From an uncultured Roseburia sp. (GTDB taxonomy: Bacteria; Bacillota; Clostridia; Lachnospirales; Lachnospiraceae): a DNA stretch of 5,574 nucleotides. The notes below the pieces were generated by a model. The model was not told where the DNA came from and ran no database searches. It worked only from the letters and a program-made list of their open reading frames with translations. The DNA lies in assembly GCA_946055175.1 (NCBI GenBank), contig CAMGET010000115.1:1-5574 (forward strand), read 5' to 3'. The translations under genes were made by a program, and so were the position numbers. Shown one piece after another: positions 1 through 5,574 of this stretch (positions are counted from its first letter, which is position 1; each line of letters opens with the position of its first letter).

Positions 1-11
1 AGGAAACACTT

Positions 12-923
12 ATGTCATTAACAATTAACGCCAACATGGCAAACTACATAGAAAATGGCACACTATTTACCGAAAAGGAGCAGCAAGGGAATCGGAAAAC
101 TTTTTTTGCGGGCAATACTAATCTGGTCAATGACCCAATTGCCGAAAAGCGCAAGGAAGCACAGAAAAAAGCGATGAAGGTTGTGAGTGATGCGTGGAAT
201 GCAGATAAAGCCATTGATAAGAGTGTGGAAGATCGAAATACTCATTACAATGACATGCTTAGACGTAAGGAAGAGGCCCAGTCTAACTTGAAAAATATCA
301 ATGAACAGATAGATGCATTGAAAGAGGACTATGGAATTACAGAGGACAGCGAATACAAGGACTGGCCGGAAGAATATAAACAGAGATATTTTGAATTAAA
401 AGATCAGGCAGATGCGTTTAAAAAAGAAATCCACGATGCTGACAAGTTGATGAAGGATGATATCGCAGACATTAAGGCGATTGCATTAGAACGCTTAAAA
501 TCTGATCCAATGGTAGATGCGCAGAAAACCGCGGATGCCATTGAAGCCGCGGCCAATGAGGAAATCATCGGTATGGCAATGCAGGAAGCAAAAGAGCATA
601 TCGATGAAAAACTGGAAGAAATGGAAGAAAAAGCAGAAGAGAAAGCTAAGAAGGAAGAGGAGAAGGAAGAAAAGCTGGAAGAAATCCGTGAAATCAAGGC
701 ATTGCAGGAAGCCATTATTCAGGGAACCAAAGAAGCAGTAGCTGAGGCAGAAGCAAGAAGACAGGAAAATGAAGCCCCGGAGCTTCCGTTGGATGAGCTG
801 ATGAAGCTTACAAAAACGAATAGTGAGACGGCAAAAGCACAGGATGCGTTGGATGAAATCAAGTACAGCATGAATCTTCTGGAGGCTGACTTAAAGGGAA
901 TTAAAGTAGACGAAGAAGTATAA
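12..923 (+). CDS. Acidic coiled-coil protein of unknown function (303 aa)
   Basis: I do not recognise this protein. It has no signal peptide, no membrane segment and no cysteine, so it is probably cytoplasmic or exported by a leaderless route. The first 45 residues are polar and not obviously helical (starting MSLTINANMANYIENG). The rest is highly charged helix: a coiled-coil stretch at about residues 84-106, a break with Tyr/Trp/Pro around 107-121, more helix at about 121-167, an extreme Glu/Lys run at about 195-235, and a final amphipathic helix near 270-295. The ATG at 12 is preceded by AGGA at 1-4 with 7 bases of spacing, and no upstream sequence is available to test an earlier start. The neighbouring gene at 975 encodes another charged helical protein and also begins M-x-L-T-I, which suggests a functional pair. 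The INANMAN segment faintly recalls flagellin N-termini, but flagellin-type conserved regions do not follow. The reading frame is convincing; the function is open. Confidence 0.85.
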   Translation: MSLTINANMANYIENGTLFTEKEQQGNRKTFFAGNTNLVNDPIAEKRKEAQKKAMKVVSDAWNADKAIDKSVEDRNTHYNDMLRRKEEAQSNLKNINEQIDALKEDYGITEDSEYKDWPEEYKQRYFELKDQADAFKKEIHDADKLMKDDIADIKAIALERLKSDPMVDAQKTADAIEAAANEEIIGMAMQEAKEHIDEKLEEMEEKAEEKAKKEEEKEEKLEEIREIKALQEAIIQGTKEAVAEAEARRQENEAPELPLDELMKLTKTNSETAKAQDALDEIKYSMNLLEADLKGIKVDEEV

Positions 924-932
924 AACCGGAAA

Positions 933-948
933 ACAGAAAGGATTCTGT
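933..948 (+). other. Small hairpin between the two coiled-coil genes
   Basis: ACAGAA (933-938) and TTCTGT (943-948) form a perfect 6-bp inverted repeat with an AGGA tetraloop, 9 bases after the stop codon of the first gene. No T-run follows, and only two of the six pairs are G-C, so this is not an intrinsic terminator. It could be an mRNA processing or stability element, or chance. The next gene's GGGAGG (961-966) lies downstream of it and is free. Confidence 0.3.
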
Positions 949-974
949 AAAGGAGTTTCAGGGAGGAACACGGT

Positions 975-1787
975 ATGAATTTGACGATACAAAGTATGAG
1001 TGGAAATACGCCCATCGGGATGGAAAGTGCGACTGTTACCGTGAAAAACCGGAAGGATAGCACAGCCCGGATGCAGAGTATTGGAAGAAGCAGCTCTACC
1101 ACTAAAAGGGCGTTAAATTATAATTCAAGAGAGATATCCTCACAGCTGATGCGGGCATCAAAATCGAGAAATGCAGCAACGGTTTTAGCAAAAGCAAAAA
1201 GTAAAGTTGCAATGTTACAACGCTGTAAGGCCAGTGACCAGTATCATGATTCGGAAGTGGAAATTGCGTTAGCACATGCAAAGCGAATGGTAAAATGCGC
1301 CCAGTTAAAAGTAAGTAATTTAAAGCAGGAAGAGGTACTAAAGAAAAGCAGTGAGCGGGAGCTTGCAAGCAGTAAGCAACAGAAGAAAAACGAAGTAAAA
1401 CGGCGCGTAGATCAAAAGGAAAATGAAATGCGCCAAAAGGCTGACACGGAAGAACTGCAGCAGTCTCTGAAAGAAAAAGGATACCGCAGAGAGTTGGTGC
1501 AGAGACGACGTATGCACCGGAATCAGGAGCGAAGCAAAATTGCTGAAGCGGACATCAAGTATTTGCAGGACCAAACGAATCGAAGCCAGGGTTCGGGAGT
1601 ATCTGACACGGGAGTTTCCTTGGATATTAGTAGCGTTGCGATGAACATGAATGAACTGAAAATGATGGAAACCCAAATTGATACGGAAGTGGAAATGGAG
1701 ATGGGGGTAATAGATGTGTCAGTGGGTGTGGATGGAAGTTGTACTGTATCAAATCAGACAGGAACCACTATCAATCTGGGTATATAA
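975..1787 (+). CDS. Basic helical protein with acidic Met-rich tail, unknown function (270 aa)
   Basis: I do not recognise this protein. The start at 975 is supported by GGGAGG at 961-966, 8 bases upstream. No signal peptide or membrane span is visible. Residues 1-50 are Ser/Thr-rich and look disordered. Residues about 55-200 are a long, strongly basic helical region; by hand count residues 1-206 carry about 45 Lys/Arg against about 24 Asp/Glu. Residues 207-270 switch to acidic and Met-rich (about ten Asp/Glu, one Lys), ending in a Val/Gly/Thr-rich, beta-prone tail. A helix starting at L216-D217-I218 and running through MNMNELKMM (223-231) loosely resembles small YjfB-type putative motility proteins; that is a weak impression only. 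It lies 51 bases after the acidic coiled-coil gene and shares its M-x-L-T-I start, so the two may interact or share an export or assembly signal. A nucleic-acid-binding role is possible from charge alone but unsupported by any motif. Confidence 0.8.
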   Translation: MNLTIQSMSGNTPIGMESATVTVKNRKDSTARMQSIGRSSSTTKRALNYNSREISSQLMRASKSRNAATVLAKAKSKVAMLQRCKASDQYHDSEVEIALAHAKRMVKCAQLKVSNLKQEEVLKKSSERELASSKQQKKNEVKRRVDQKENEMRQKADTEELQQSLKEKGYRRELVQRRRMHRNQERSKIAEADIKYLQDQTNRSQGSGVSDTGVSLDISSVAMNMNELKMMETQIDTEVEMEMGVIDVSVGVDGSCTVSNQTGTTINLGI

Positions 1788-1810
1788 TTAGAAATGGTAA
1801 AGACTTTTAT

Positions 1811-1839
1811 TTGACACGCCAAAAGCCACAAGTTATACT
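1811..1839 (+). promoter_or_regulatory. Consensus sigma-A-type promoter for the DUF62/ECF operon
   Basis: TTGACA (1811-1816) and TATACT (1834-1839) are separated by exactly 17 bases. The -35 is a perfect consensus and the -10 differs at one base. The expected transcription start is near 1846-1847, giving a leader of about 46 nt before the ATG at 1893. AT-rich sequence lies upstream (CTTTTATTT). An 11-base palindrome, AAGT-TAT-ACTT (1830-1840), overlaps the -10 and could be part of an operator, though it is short enough to be chance. The leader is too short for a SAM riboswitch or a Met T-box, so control by those elements is not visible here. No terminator separates this promoter from the preceding gene, so some read-through from upstream is possible. 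Confidence 0.75.
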
Positions 1840-1851
1840 TAAACCTAGTAA

Positions 1852-1892
1852 GAAAGTAATAGAGAACAGCGATAGAAAGGCAGGATACTTTC
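1852..1892 (+). promoter_or_regulatory. Leader inverted repeat flanking the ribosome binding site
   Basis: GAAAGTA (1852-1858) and TACTTTC (1886-1892) are perfect 7-bp complements, and the second arm ends directly before the ATG at 1893. The Shine-Dalgarno AGGA (1882-1885) lies in the 27-base loop, immediately beside the stem. Only two of the seven pairs are G-C and the loop is large, so the fold would be weak on its own. If formed or stabilised by a ligand or protein it would hinder initiation at the DUF62 gene. Significance is uncertain. Confidence 0.3.
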
Positions 1893-2750
1893 ATGAAAAA
1901 AGCATTAGTATTACAGACAGACTTTGGTAACTGTGATGGCGCTGTCAGCGCAATGTATGGTGTGGCATACAGCGTAGATGAAGAGCTTCGTGTGGCAGAT
2001 TTGACTCATGAGATTCCACAGTATAACATCTGGGAGGCTTCTTACCGCCTGATTCAGACCGTAGCTTACTGGCCGAAGGGAACAGTTTTTGTAAGCGTTG
2101 TTGACCCGGGCGTAGGTTCTACCAGAAGAAGTATTGCAATTGAGACAGTAACCGGACAGTATATCATTACTCCGGATAACGGAACGTTAACGCATATCAA
2201 AAAAATGATTGGAATCAAAGCAGCCAGAATCATAGACGAACATGTAAACCGTCTTCCGAACTCGGGAGAAAGCTATACCTTCCATGGAAGAGACGTTTAT
2301 GTATACACAGGTGCCAGACTGGCAGCAGGTATCATTAATTTTGCCGGCGTGGGACCGGAGGTAGATGTGGAAAGTGTGATTGAACTTCCGACGGTACCTG
2401 CAGTTTATGATGGCGAAAAGGTGAAGGGGACGATTGACGTTTTAGACGTCCGTTTCGGAAGCCTCTGGACCAATATCAGCAGAGAAAACTTCCTGCAGCT
2501 TGGCTTAAAGCATGGGGACCGTGTAGAAATTGAAATTCAGAATGAGACACGTATCGTATATAAAAATATTCTTACTTATGCAAAAAGCTTTGCAGATGTA
2601 TATGTGGGAGAGCCGCTTCTTTATGTAAATAGTTTAGACTGCATGGCAGTTGCCATTAATCAGGGTAGCTTTGCCAGAGCGTATAACATCGGAACCGGAA
2701 CCAATTGGAAGCTTAGCATCCGCAAGGCTCCAAGAATCATTTACGAATAG
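1893..2750 (+). CDS. S-adenosyl-L-methionine hydroxide adenosyltransferase (DUF62 family)
   Basis: This cytoplasmic enzyme family hydrolyses SAM to adenosine and L-methionine and is the parent fold of the SAM fluorinase and chlorinase. The 285-aa length is close to usual. The N-terminal domain (about 1-165) carries TDFGNCDG (9-16), THEIP (38-42), VVDPGVGSTRR (69-79) and FHGRD (130-134). The Asp-Arg-His triad described for the hydrolases maps to D71, R78 and H131 with the expected spacing, so a hydrolase rather than a halogenase is predicted. The C-terminal barrel domain (about 175-285) has FGSLWTNI (188-195) and YVNS (244-247). Oddly, the family's usual FGN is FGS, with S190 where fluorinase uses Asn215 to contact adenine (from memory). 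The start is set by AGGA at 1882-1885. It is the first gene of the operon, 12 bases ahead of the ECF ATPase, and a paralogue lies at 5341. The family call is firm; the exact substrate is inferred. Confidence 0.93.
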   Translation: MKKALVLQTDFGNCDGAVSAMYGVAYSVDEELRVADLTHEIPQYNIWEASYRLIQTVAYWPKGTVFVSVVDPGVGSTRRSIAIETVTGQYIITPDNGTLTHIKKMIGIKAARIIDEHVNRLPNSGESYTFHGRDVYVYTGARLAAGIINFAGVGPEVDVESVIELPTVPAVYDGEKVKGTIDVLDVRFGSLWTNISRENFLQLGLKHGDRVEIEIQNETRIVYKNILTYAKSFADVYVGEPLLYVNSLDCMAVAINQGSFARAYNIGTGTNWKLSIRKAPRIIYE

Positions 2751-2760
2751 AAGGAGCCTT
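2724..2760 (+). promoter_or_regulatory. Hairpin sequestering the ATPase ribosome binding site
   Basis: AAGGCTCC (2724-2731, inside the last codons of the DUF62 gene) is the exact reverse complement of GGAGCCTT (2753-2760), leaving a 21-base loop. Five of the eight pairs are G-C. The 3' arm contains the core of the ATPase Shine-Dalgarno AAGGAG (2751-2756), 6 bases before its ATG at 2763. When folded it would hide the binding site; ribosomes finishing the DUF62 gene would open it. This fits translational coupling but is inferred from sequence only. Only TTT follows, so it is not a terminator. Confidence 0.45.
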
Positions 2761-2762
2761 TC

Positions 2763-4472
2763 ATGGAAAAGAAACCAGTAATTCAATTTGAAAATTTTGG
2801 CTTTCAGTATTTCAGCCAGGCGGCACCGACTCTTTATGACATCAACCTCACCATTTATGAGGGAGAAAAGGTGCTAATCGTCGGTCCAAGCGGAAGTGGA
2901 AAAAGCACCATCGGAAACTGTTTAAATGGTCTGATTCCTTTTGCATATAAGGGCGAGATTACAGGAAGCTTAAAGATTGACGGAGTAGAAACCAAAACAA
3001 GTAACATTTTTGAACTATCCCAAAAAGTGGGAACGGTTCTTCAAGATACGGATGGGCAGTTCATTGGCTTAACGGTAGGAGAAGATATTGCCTTTGCTCT
3101 GGAAAATGACTGCACTGAAGTGGAGCAAATGCGTGAAACCGTTCAGAAGGTTGCCGACATCGTTGATATGGGACAGCTTTTAAAATCCTCTCCTTTTGAA
3201 CTTTCCGGCGGACAAAAGCAGCGCGTTTCCTTTGCTGGTGTCATGGTAAATGATGCAAAAATTCTTCTGTTTGACGAACCGCTTGCGAACTTAGACCCTG
3301 CAACCGGAAAGACAGCCATTGATTTGATTGATAAGGTTTGGCGTGAGACCAACCGAACCGTTGTCATTATCGAGCATCGTTTAGAGGATGTATTATACCG
3401 TGACGTGGACCGCATTGTTGTGGTAAGCCAGGGACGAATTGTTGCAGATATGTCACCGGATGAACTGATGGCAGCAAATATTCTGCCGGGACTTGGAATC
3501 CGCGAACCGCTTTATGTGACCGCGATGAAATACGCGGGGATTGAAGTGACACCGGAGATGAAGGCCGGACGCATGGATACCCTTGATGTGGAAAAAATCA
3601 AGGATGTGCTGATAAAATGGAACACAGAGCAGACGAAGAAAAAAGAAAAAGAGGAGCGCCCTGTTATTTTAGAGGCAGAGCACTTAAGCTTCCGTTACAA
3701 TAAGAACCGCAGAATTTTAAAGGATGTAAGCTTTACGATTCGCGAAGGAGAAATGGTAAGTATCGTCGGAACGAATGGCGCAGGAAAGAGTACCTTGGCA
3801 AAGGTCATCTGTGGTTTCGCACCGGAGGAAGAAGGCGATATCAAATTTAAGGGGAAAAGCTTAAAGGGTCAGACCATCAAAGAGCGTGCTTCCTATATCA
3901 GCTACGTGATGCAGAACCCGAATCAGATGATTTGTAAGCCGATGATTTACGATGAGGTGGCACTTGGGCTTCGCCTAAACGGGGTACCGGAAAAGGAAGT
4001 AGAAGAGCGTGTCGATAAAGCCTTAAAGATATGCGGTTTGAATAAATTTAAAAAATGGCCGGTTTCAGCACTTAGTTTCGGGCAGAAAAAGCGTGTGACG
4101 ATTGCTTCCATGTTGGTGATGAATCCACAGATTTTAATCTTGGACGAGCCGACTGCAGGACAGGATTATCATCACTATACAGAAATTATGGAGTTCCTAA
4201 AGAGCCTAAATGACCAAGGTGTTACAATCGTGATGATTACCCACGACATGCACCTGATGTTAGAGTATACCCCGCATGCGATTGTCATTCATGGCGGAGA
4301 AAAAATCGGGGATGCAACCGCAGTAGAAATCCTTACCAACGAAGAAATCGCTACGAAGGCAAGCCTTAAAATTACATCGCTATACGAATTGGCAATCAAA
4401 GCCGGTATCGAAAATCCGACCGGATTTGTGCAGAACTTCATTGATTACGAAAGGGGGCATCATCACGCATGA
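2763..4472 (+). CDS. Fused double-ATPase subunit of an ECF-type ABC importer
   Basis: This protein supplies ATP-driven energy to an energy-coupling factor importer, which takes up vitamins or other micronutrients, at the cytoplasmic face of the membrane. Two complete ABC domains sit in one 569-aa chain, replacing the usual separate EcfA1 and EcfA2. Domain 1 has Walker A GPSGSGKST (41-49), Q-loop Q94, signature LSGGQKQR (147-154), Walker B ILLFDE (167-172), D-loop NLD (176-178) and switch His205. Domain 2 has Walker A GTNGAGKST (336-344), Q384, an altered signature LSFGQKKR (437-444), Walker B ILILDE (457-462) and His494. The linker, about 236-300, with IREPLYVTAMKYAG (246-259), resembles the DUF3744 region of fused Firmicutes ECF ATPases, from memory those partnered with UPF0397-type S components and YkoD-like proteins. 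The C-terminus ends in HHHA. AAGGAG at 2751-2756 sets the start. Its stop overlaps the EcfT start (ATGA). The role is firm; the transported substrate is unknown. Confidence 0.95.
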   Translation: MEKKPVIQFENFGFQYFSQAAPTLYDINLTIYEGEKVLIVGPSGSGKSTIGNCLNGLIPFAYKGEITGSLKIDGVETKTSNIFELSQKVGTVLQDTDGQFIGLTVGEDIAFALENDCTEVEQMRETVQKVADIVDMGQLLKSSPFELSGGQKQRVSFAGVMVNDAKILLFDEPLANLDPATGKTAIDLIDKVWRETNRTVVIIEHRLEDVLYRDVDRIVVVSQGRIVADMSPDELMAANILPGLGIREPLYVTAMKYAGIEVTPEMKAGRMDTLDVEKIKDVLIKWNTEQTKKKEKEERPVILEAEHLSFRYNKNRRILKDVSFTIREGEMVSIVGTNGAGKSTLAKVICGFAPEEEGDIKFKGKSLKGQTIKERASYISYVMQNPNQMICKPMIYDEVALGLRLNGVPEKEVEERVDKALKICGLNKFKKWPVSALSFGQKKRVTIASMLVMNPQILILDEPTAGQDYHHYTEIMEFLKSLNDQGVTIVMITHDMHLMLEYTPHAIVIHGGEKIGDATAVEILTNEEIATKASLKITSLYELAIKAGIENPTGFVQNFIDYERGHHHA

Positions 4473-5302
4473 AAGACAAAATATTCGATTATGTAGAAAA
4501 AGATAACGTGATTTACAACCTTTCGGGACTCAGTAAATTGATTTGTTTTATCTGTATGACATCGGCGGTGATGTATTCGTATGATATCCGTTTCGTGGTC
4601 TGTGTCATGATAATTTCACTTGGCTTTTTTAAACTGGCAGAAATCAAGTTTTCACAGATTAAAATGATGCTGATTTATGTGGTCATCTTCTTGGGAATGA
4701 ATTTTGCGCTGACGTTCCTTTTTAATCCAACCTATGGTACGGAAATTTACGGCACGACACATGAGTTGTTCCGGTTTAACAGCCATTTTATTGTTACAGC
4801 GGAACAGATGGTTTATCAGATTACAAAGACGAGCAAATACGCATCTGTGGTACCGCTTGGAATGATTTTTTTACTGACTACCAATCCGAGCGAATTTGCC
4901 TCATCCTTAAACAGAGTAGGCATCAGTTATAAAGGAACTTACGCAGTTTCACTGACACTGCGGTATTTCCCGGATACGGCTCGTGATTACAATGACATTG
5001 CGCTTGCGCAGCAGAGCCGTGGGTTAGACTTATCTAAAAAAGAAAAGCTGGGTACCCGTATTAAAAATATTATTAACATTTGTGTGCCATTAATTTTCGG
5101 AACCTTAGACCGTATTGAAATGATTACCAATGCCATGGATTTACGCGGCTTCGGAAAGCATAAGAAGCGTACCTGGTATGTGGCGAAACCATTAAAGAAA
5201 AACGATTATATTGCGATTGCTTTTTCTGTTGCAATTCTTGTCGCAGCCTTAGTACTTGGAATGGCTGTAAACGGTTCCCGTTTCTGGAACCCATTTGTAT
5301 AG
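4469..5302 (+). CDS. ecfT: ECF transporter transmembrane coupling subunit EcfT (CbiQ family)
   Basis: EcfT is the membrane scaffold that joins the ATPases to a substrate-binding S component. The 277-aa protein shows hydrophobic spans at about residues 22-38, 40-57, 65-85, 126-138 and 243-266. Between the last two spans is the cytoplasmic coupling region with the two hallmark x-R-G motifs, S183-R184-G185 (in AQQSRGLDL) and L225-R226-G227 (in AMDLRGFG), whose arginines in this family contact the grooves of the ATPases. NPSEF (139-143) and LRYFPD (164-169) also fit CbiQ-type proteins. The ATG at 4469 overlaps the ATPase stop by 4 bases, so translation is probably coupled; a G-run (4453-4457) 11 bases upstream is the only ribosome-binding candidate. 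It must pair with the fused ATPase just upstream. No S component follows directly; a second DUF62 gene begins 38 bases downstream. Confidence 0.93.
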   Translation: MKDKIFDYVEKDNVIYNLSGLSKLICFICMTSAVMYSYDIRFVVCVMIISLGFFKLAEIKFSQIKMMLIYVVIFLGMNFALTFLFNPTYGTEIYGTTHELFRFNSHFIVTAEQMVYQITKTSKYASVVPLGMIFLLTTNPSEFASSLNRVGISYKGTYAVSLTLRYFPDTARDYNDIALAQQSRGLDLSKKEKLGTRIKNIINICVPLIFGTLDRIEMITNAMDLRGFGKHKKRTWYVAKPLKKNDYIAIAFSVAILVAALVLGMAVNGSRFWNPFV

Positions 5303-5309
5303 ATTTTGG

Positions 5310-5327
5310 TTGCCGCTTTTGTGGCAG
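5310..5327 (+). other. Intergenic hairpin before the second DUF62 gene
   Basis: TGCCGC (5311-5316) pairs with GTGGCA (5321-5326) around a TTTT loop, with one G-U pair, and a further U-G wobble is possible at 5310/5327. No T-run follows the 3' arm, so this is not a terminator and transcription should continue. It lies immediately upstream of the ribosome binding site AAGGGAGA (5328-5335) without covering it, and could affect mRNA processing or relative expression of the downstream gene. It is short and may be chance. Confidence 0.35.
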
Positions 5328-5340
5328 AAGGGAGAATAAC

Positions 5341-5574
5341 ATGAAACCAATTTTAGTATTTCAGACAGATTTTACTTATGCAGAGGGCGCAGTCAGTTCG
5401 ATGTATGGTGTGGTAAAAACGGTAGACAGAGAATTAGAGATTTTTGACGGAACCCATGAAATTCCACAGTTTGATACCTGGAGTGCCAGCTATCGTCTGT
5501 ATCAGAGTGTCCGCTTCTGGCCGGAAGGAACAATTTACGTTTCCGTTGTTGATCCGGGAGTTGGAACCTCACGT
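5341..5574 (+). CDS. Second SAM hydroxide adenosyltransferase paralogue (DUF62), 5' part only
   Basis: Seventy-eight codons of a second DUF62 enzyme are present; the frame is open to the window edge, where the gene is cut. It begins MKPILVFQTDF and aligns without gaps to the DUF62 protein at 1893, 49 of 78 residues identical by hand count. The shared core includes T9-D10-F11, MYGV (21-24), THEIPQ (38-43), WxASYRL (47-53) and VVDPGVG (69-75), and the catalytic D71 and R78 are kept; the His of the triad lies beyond the window. It differs in the first SAM-binding loop: TDFTYAEG (9-16) replaces TDFGNCDG, changing G12 to Thr and D15 to Glu. The ATG at 5341 follows GGGAG (5330-5334) with 6 bases of spacing. 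It is 38 bases after ecfT and probably co-transcribed. It is likely an old within-operon duplicate that has diverged; whether it cleaves SAM or a related nucleoside is unknown. Confidence 0.9.
   Translation, partial: MKPILVFQTDFTYAEGAVSSMYGVVKTVDRELEIFDGTHEIPQFDTWSASYRLYQSVRFWPEGTIYVSVVDPGVGTSR

Noticed and set aside
648..674. 27-base uninterrupted purine tract as a possible triplex or regulatory element
   Set aside because: It is fully explained by consecutive Glu and Lys codons of the coiled coil.
404..715. Open frame on the minus strand opposite the first coiled-coil gene
   Set aside because: Its Ser/Phe-rich translation is the mirror of Glu/Lys codons in the real gene. It has no convincing ribosome binding site and no recognisable domain.
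1788..1892. Possible SAM riboswitch or Met T-box ahead of the SAM-hydrolase gene
   Set aside because: The gap is only 105 bases and about 60 of them precede or form the promoter. The roughly 46-nt leader is too short and shows none of the helices or T-box sequence expected.
1739..1930. Short plus-strand frame spanning the promoter region
   Set aside because: It overlaps the end of the basic protein gene and the start of the DUF62 gene in another frame, contains the promoter, and lacks a Shine-Dalgarno site.
1893..2750. SAM fluorinase or chlorinase rather than hydrolase
   Set aside because: The Asp-Arg-His hydrolase triad (D71, R78, H131) is intact and the VVDPGVG motif is of hydrolase type. 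Fluorinase, as I recall it, has TYPATG at this place and an extra loop that is absent here.
4460..4468. His-rich end of the ATPase as an artificial tag or metal site
   Set aside because: Only three consecutive His before the final Ala, encoded within the natural overlap with ecfT. This is too little to support a metal-binding claim.
5303..5340. Intrinsic terminator after ecfT
   Set aside because: The hairpin has T residues only in its loop and none after the 3' arm. A strong ribosome binding site follows at once, so the operon most likely continues.

Overview
The window looks like chromosomal DNA of a low-to-moderate GC Firmicute, most likely a Clostridia/Lachnospiraceae-type gut anaerobe. 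The grounds are purine-rich GGAG-type ribosome binding sites, the codon use, and the close resemblance of the transporter proteins to Firmicutes ECF systems. This placement is an inference; there is no rRNA or other taxonomic marker. All genes lie on the + strand and are tightly packed. The longest non-coding stretch is about 105 bases (1788-1892), and I see no tRNA, rRNA, CRISPR, insertion sequence or convincing intrinsic terminator.

Left part (1-1787): two neighbouring genes encode soluble, highly charged, mostly helical/coiled-coil proteins of 303 and 270 aa that I do not recognise. The first is acidic. The second is strongly basic over its first three quarters and has an acidic, Met-rich tail. 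Both begin M-x-L-T-I. They probably form a two-gene unit that starts upstream of the window.

Middle and right part (1788-5574): a near-consensus sigma-A promoter (TTGACA, 17 bp, TATACT) starts a new operon. It encodes (1) a complete S-adenosyl-L-methionine hydroxide adenosyltransferase (DUF62 family; SAM + water to adenosine + methionine), (2) a fused two-domain ECF transporter ATPase, (3) the ECF transmembrane coupling protein EcfT, overlapping the ATPase by 4 bases, and (4) the first 78 codons of a second DUF62 paralogue, 49/78 identical to the first without gaps and cut by the window edge. An energising ECF module is thus bracketed by two related SAM-cleaving enzymes. The substrate-binding S component, which would name the transported compound, is not in the window.

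The most notable signal is this enzyme-transporter-enzyme arrangement, which suggests uptake or recycling tied to SAM, methionine or adenosine. Both enzymes also show substitutions at positions that, by analogy with fluorinase, contact the substrate. Two inverted repeats sit around the start sites of the first enzyme and the ATPase and could couple translation along the operon.
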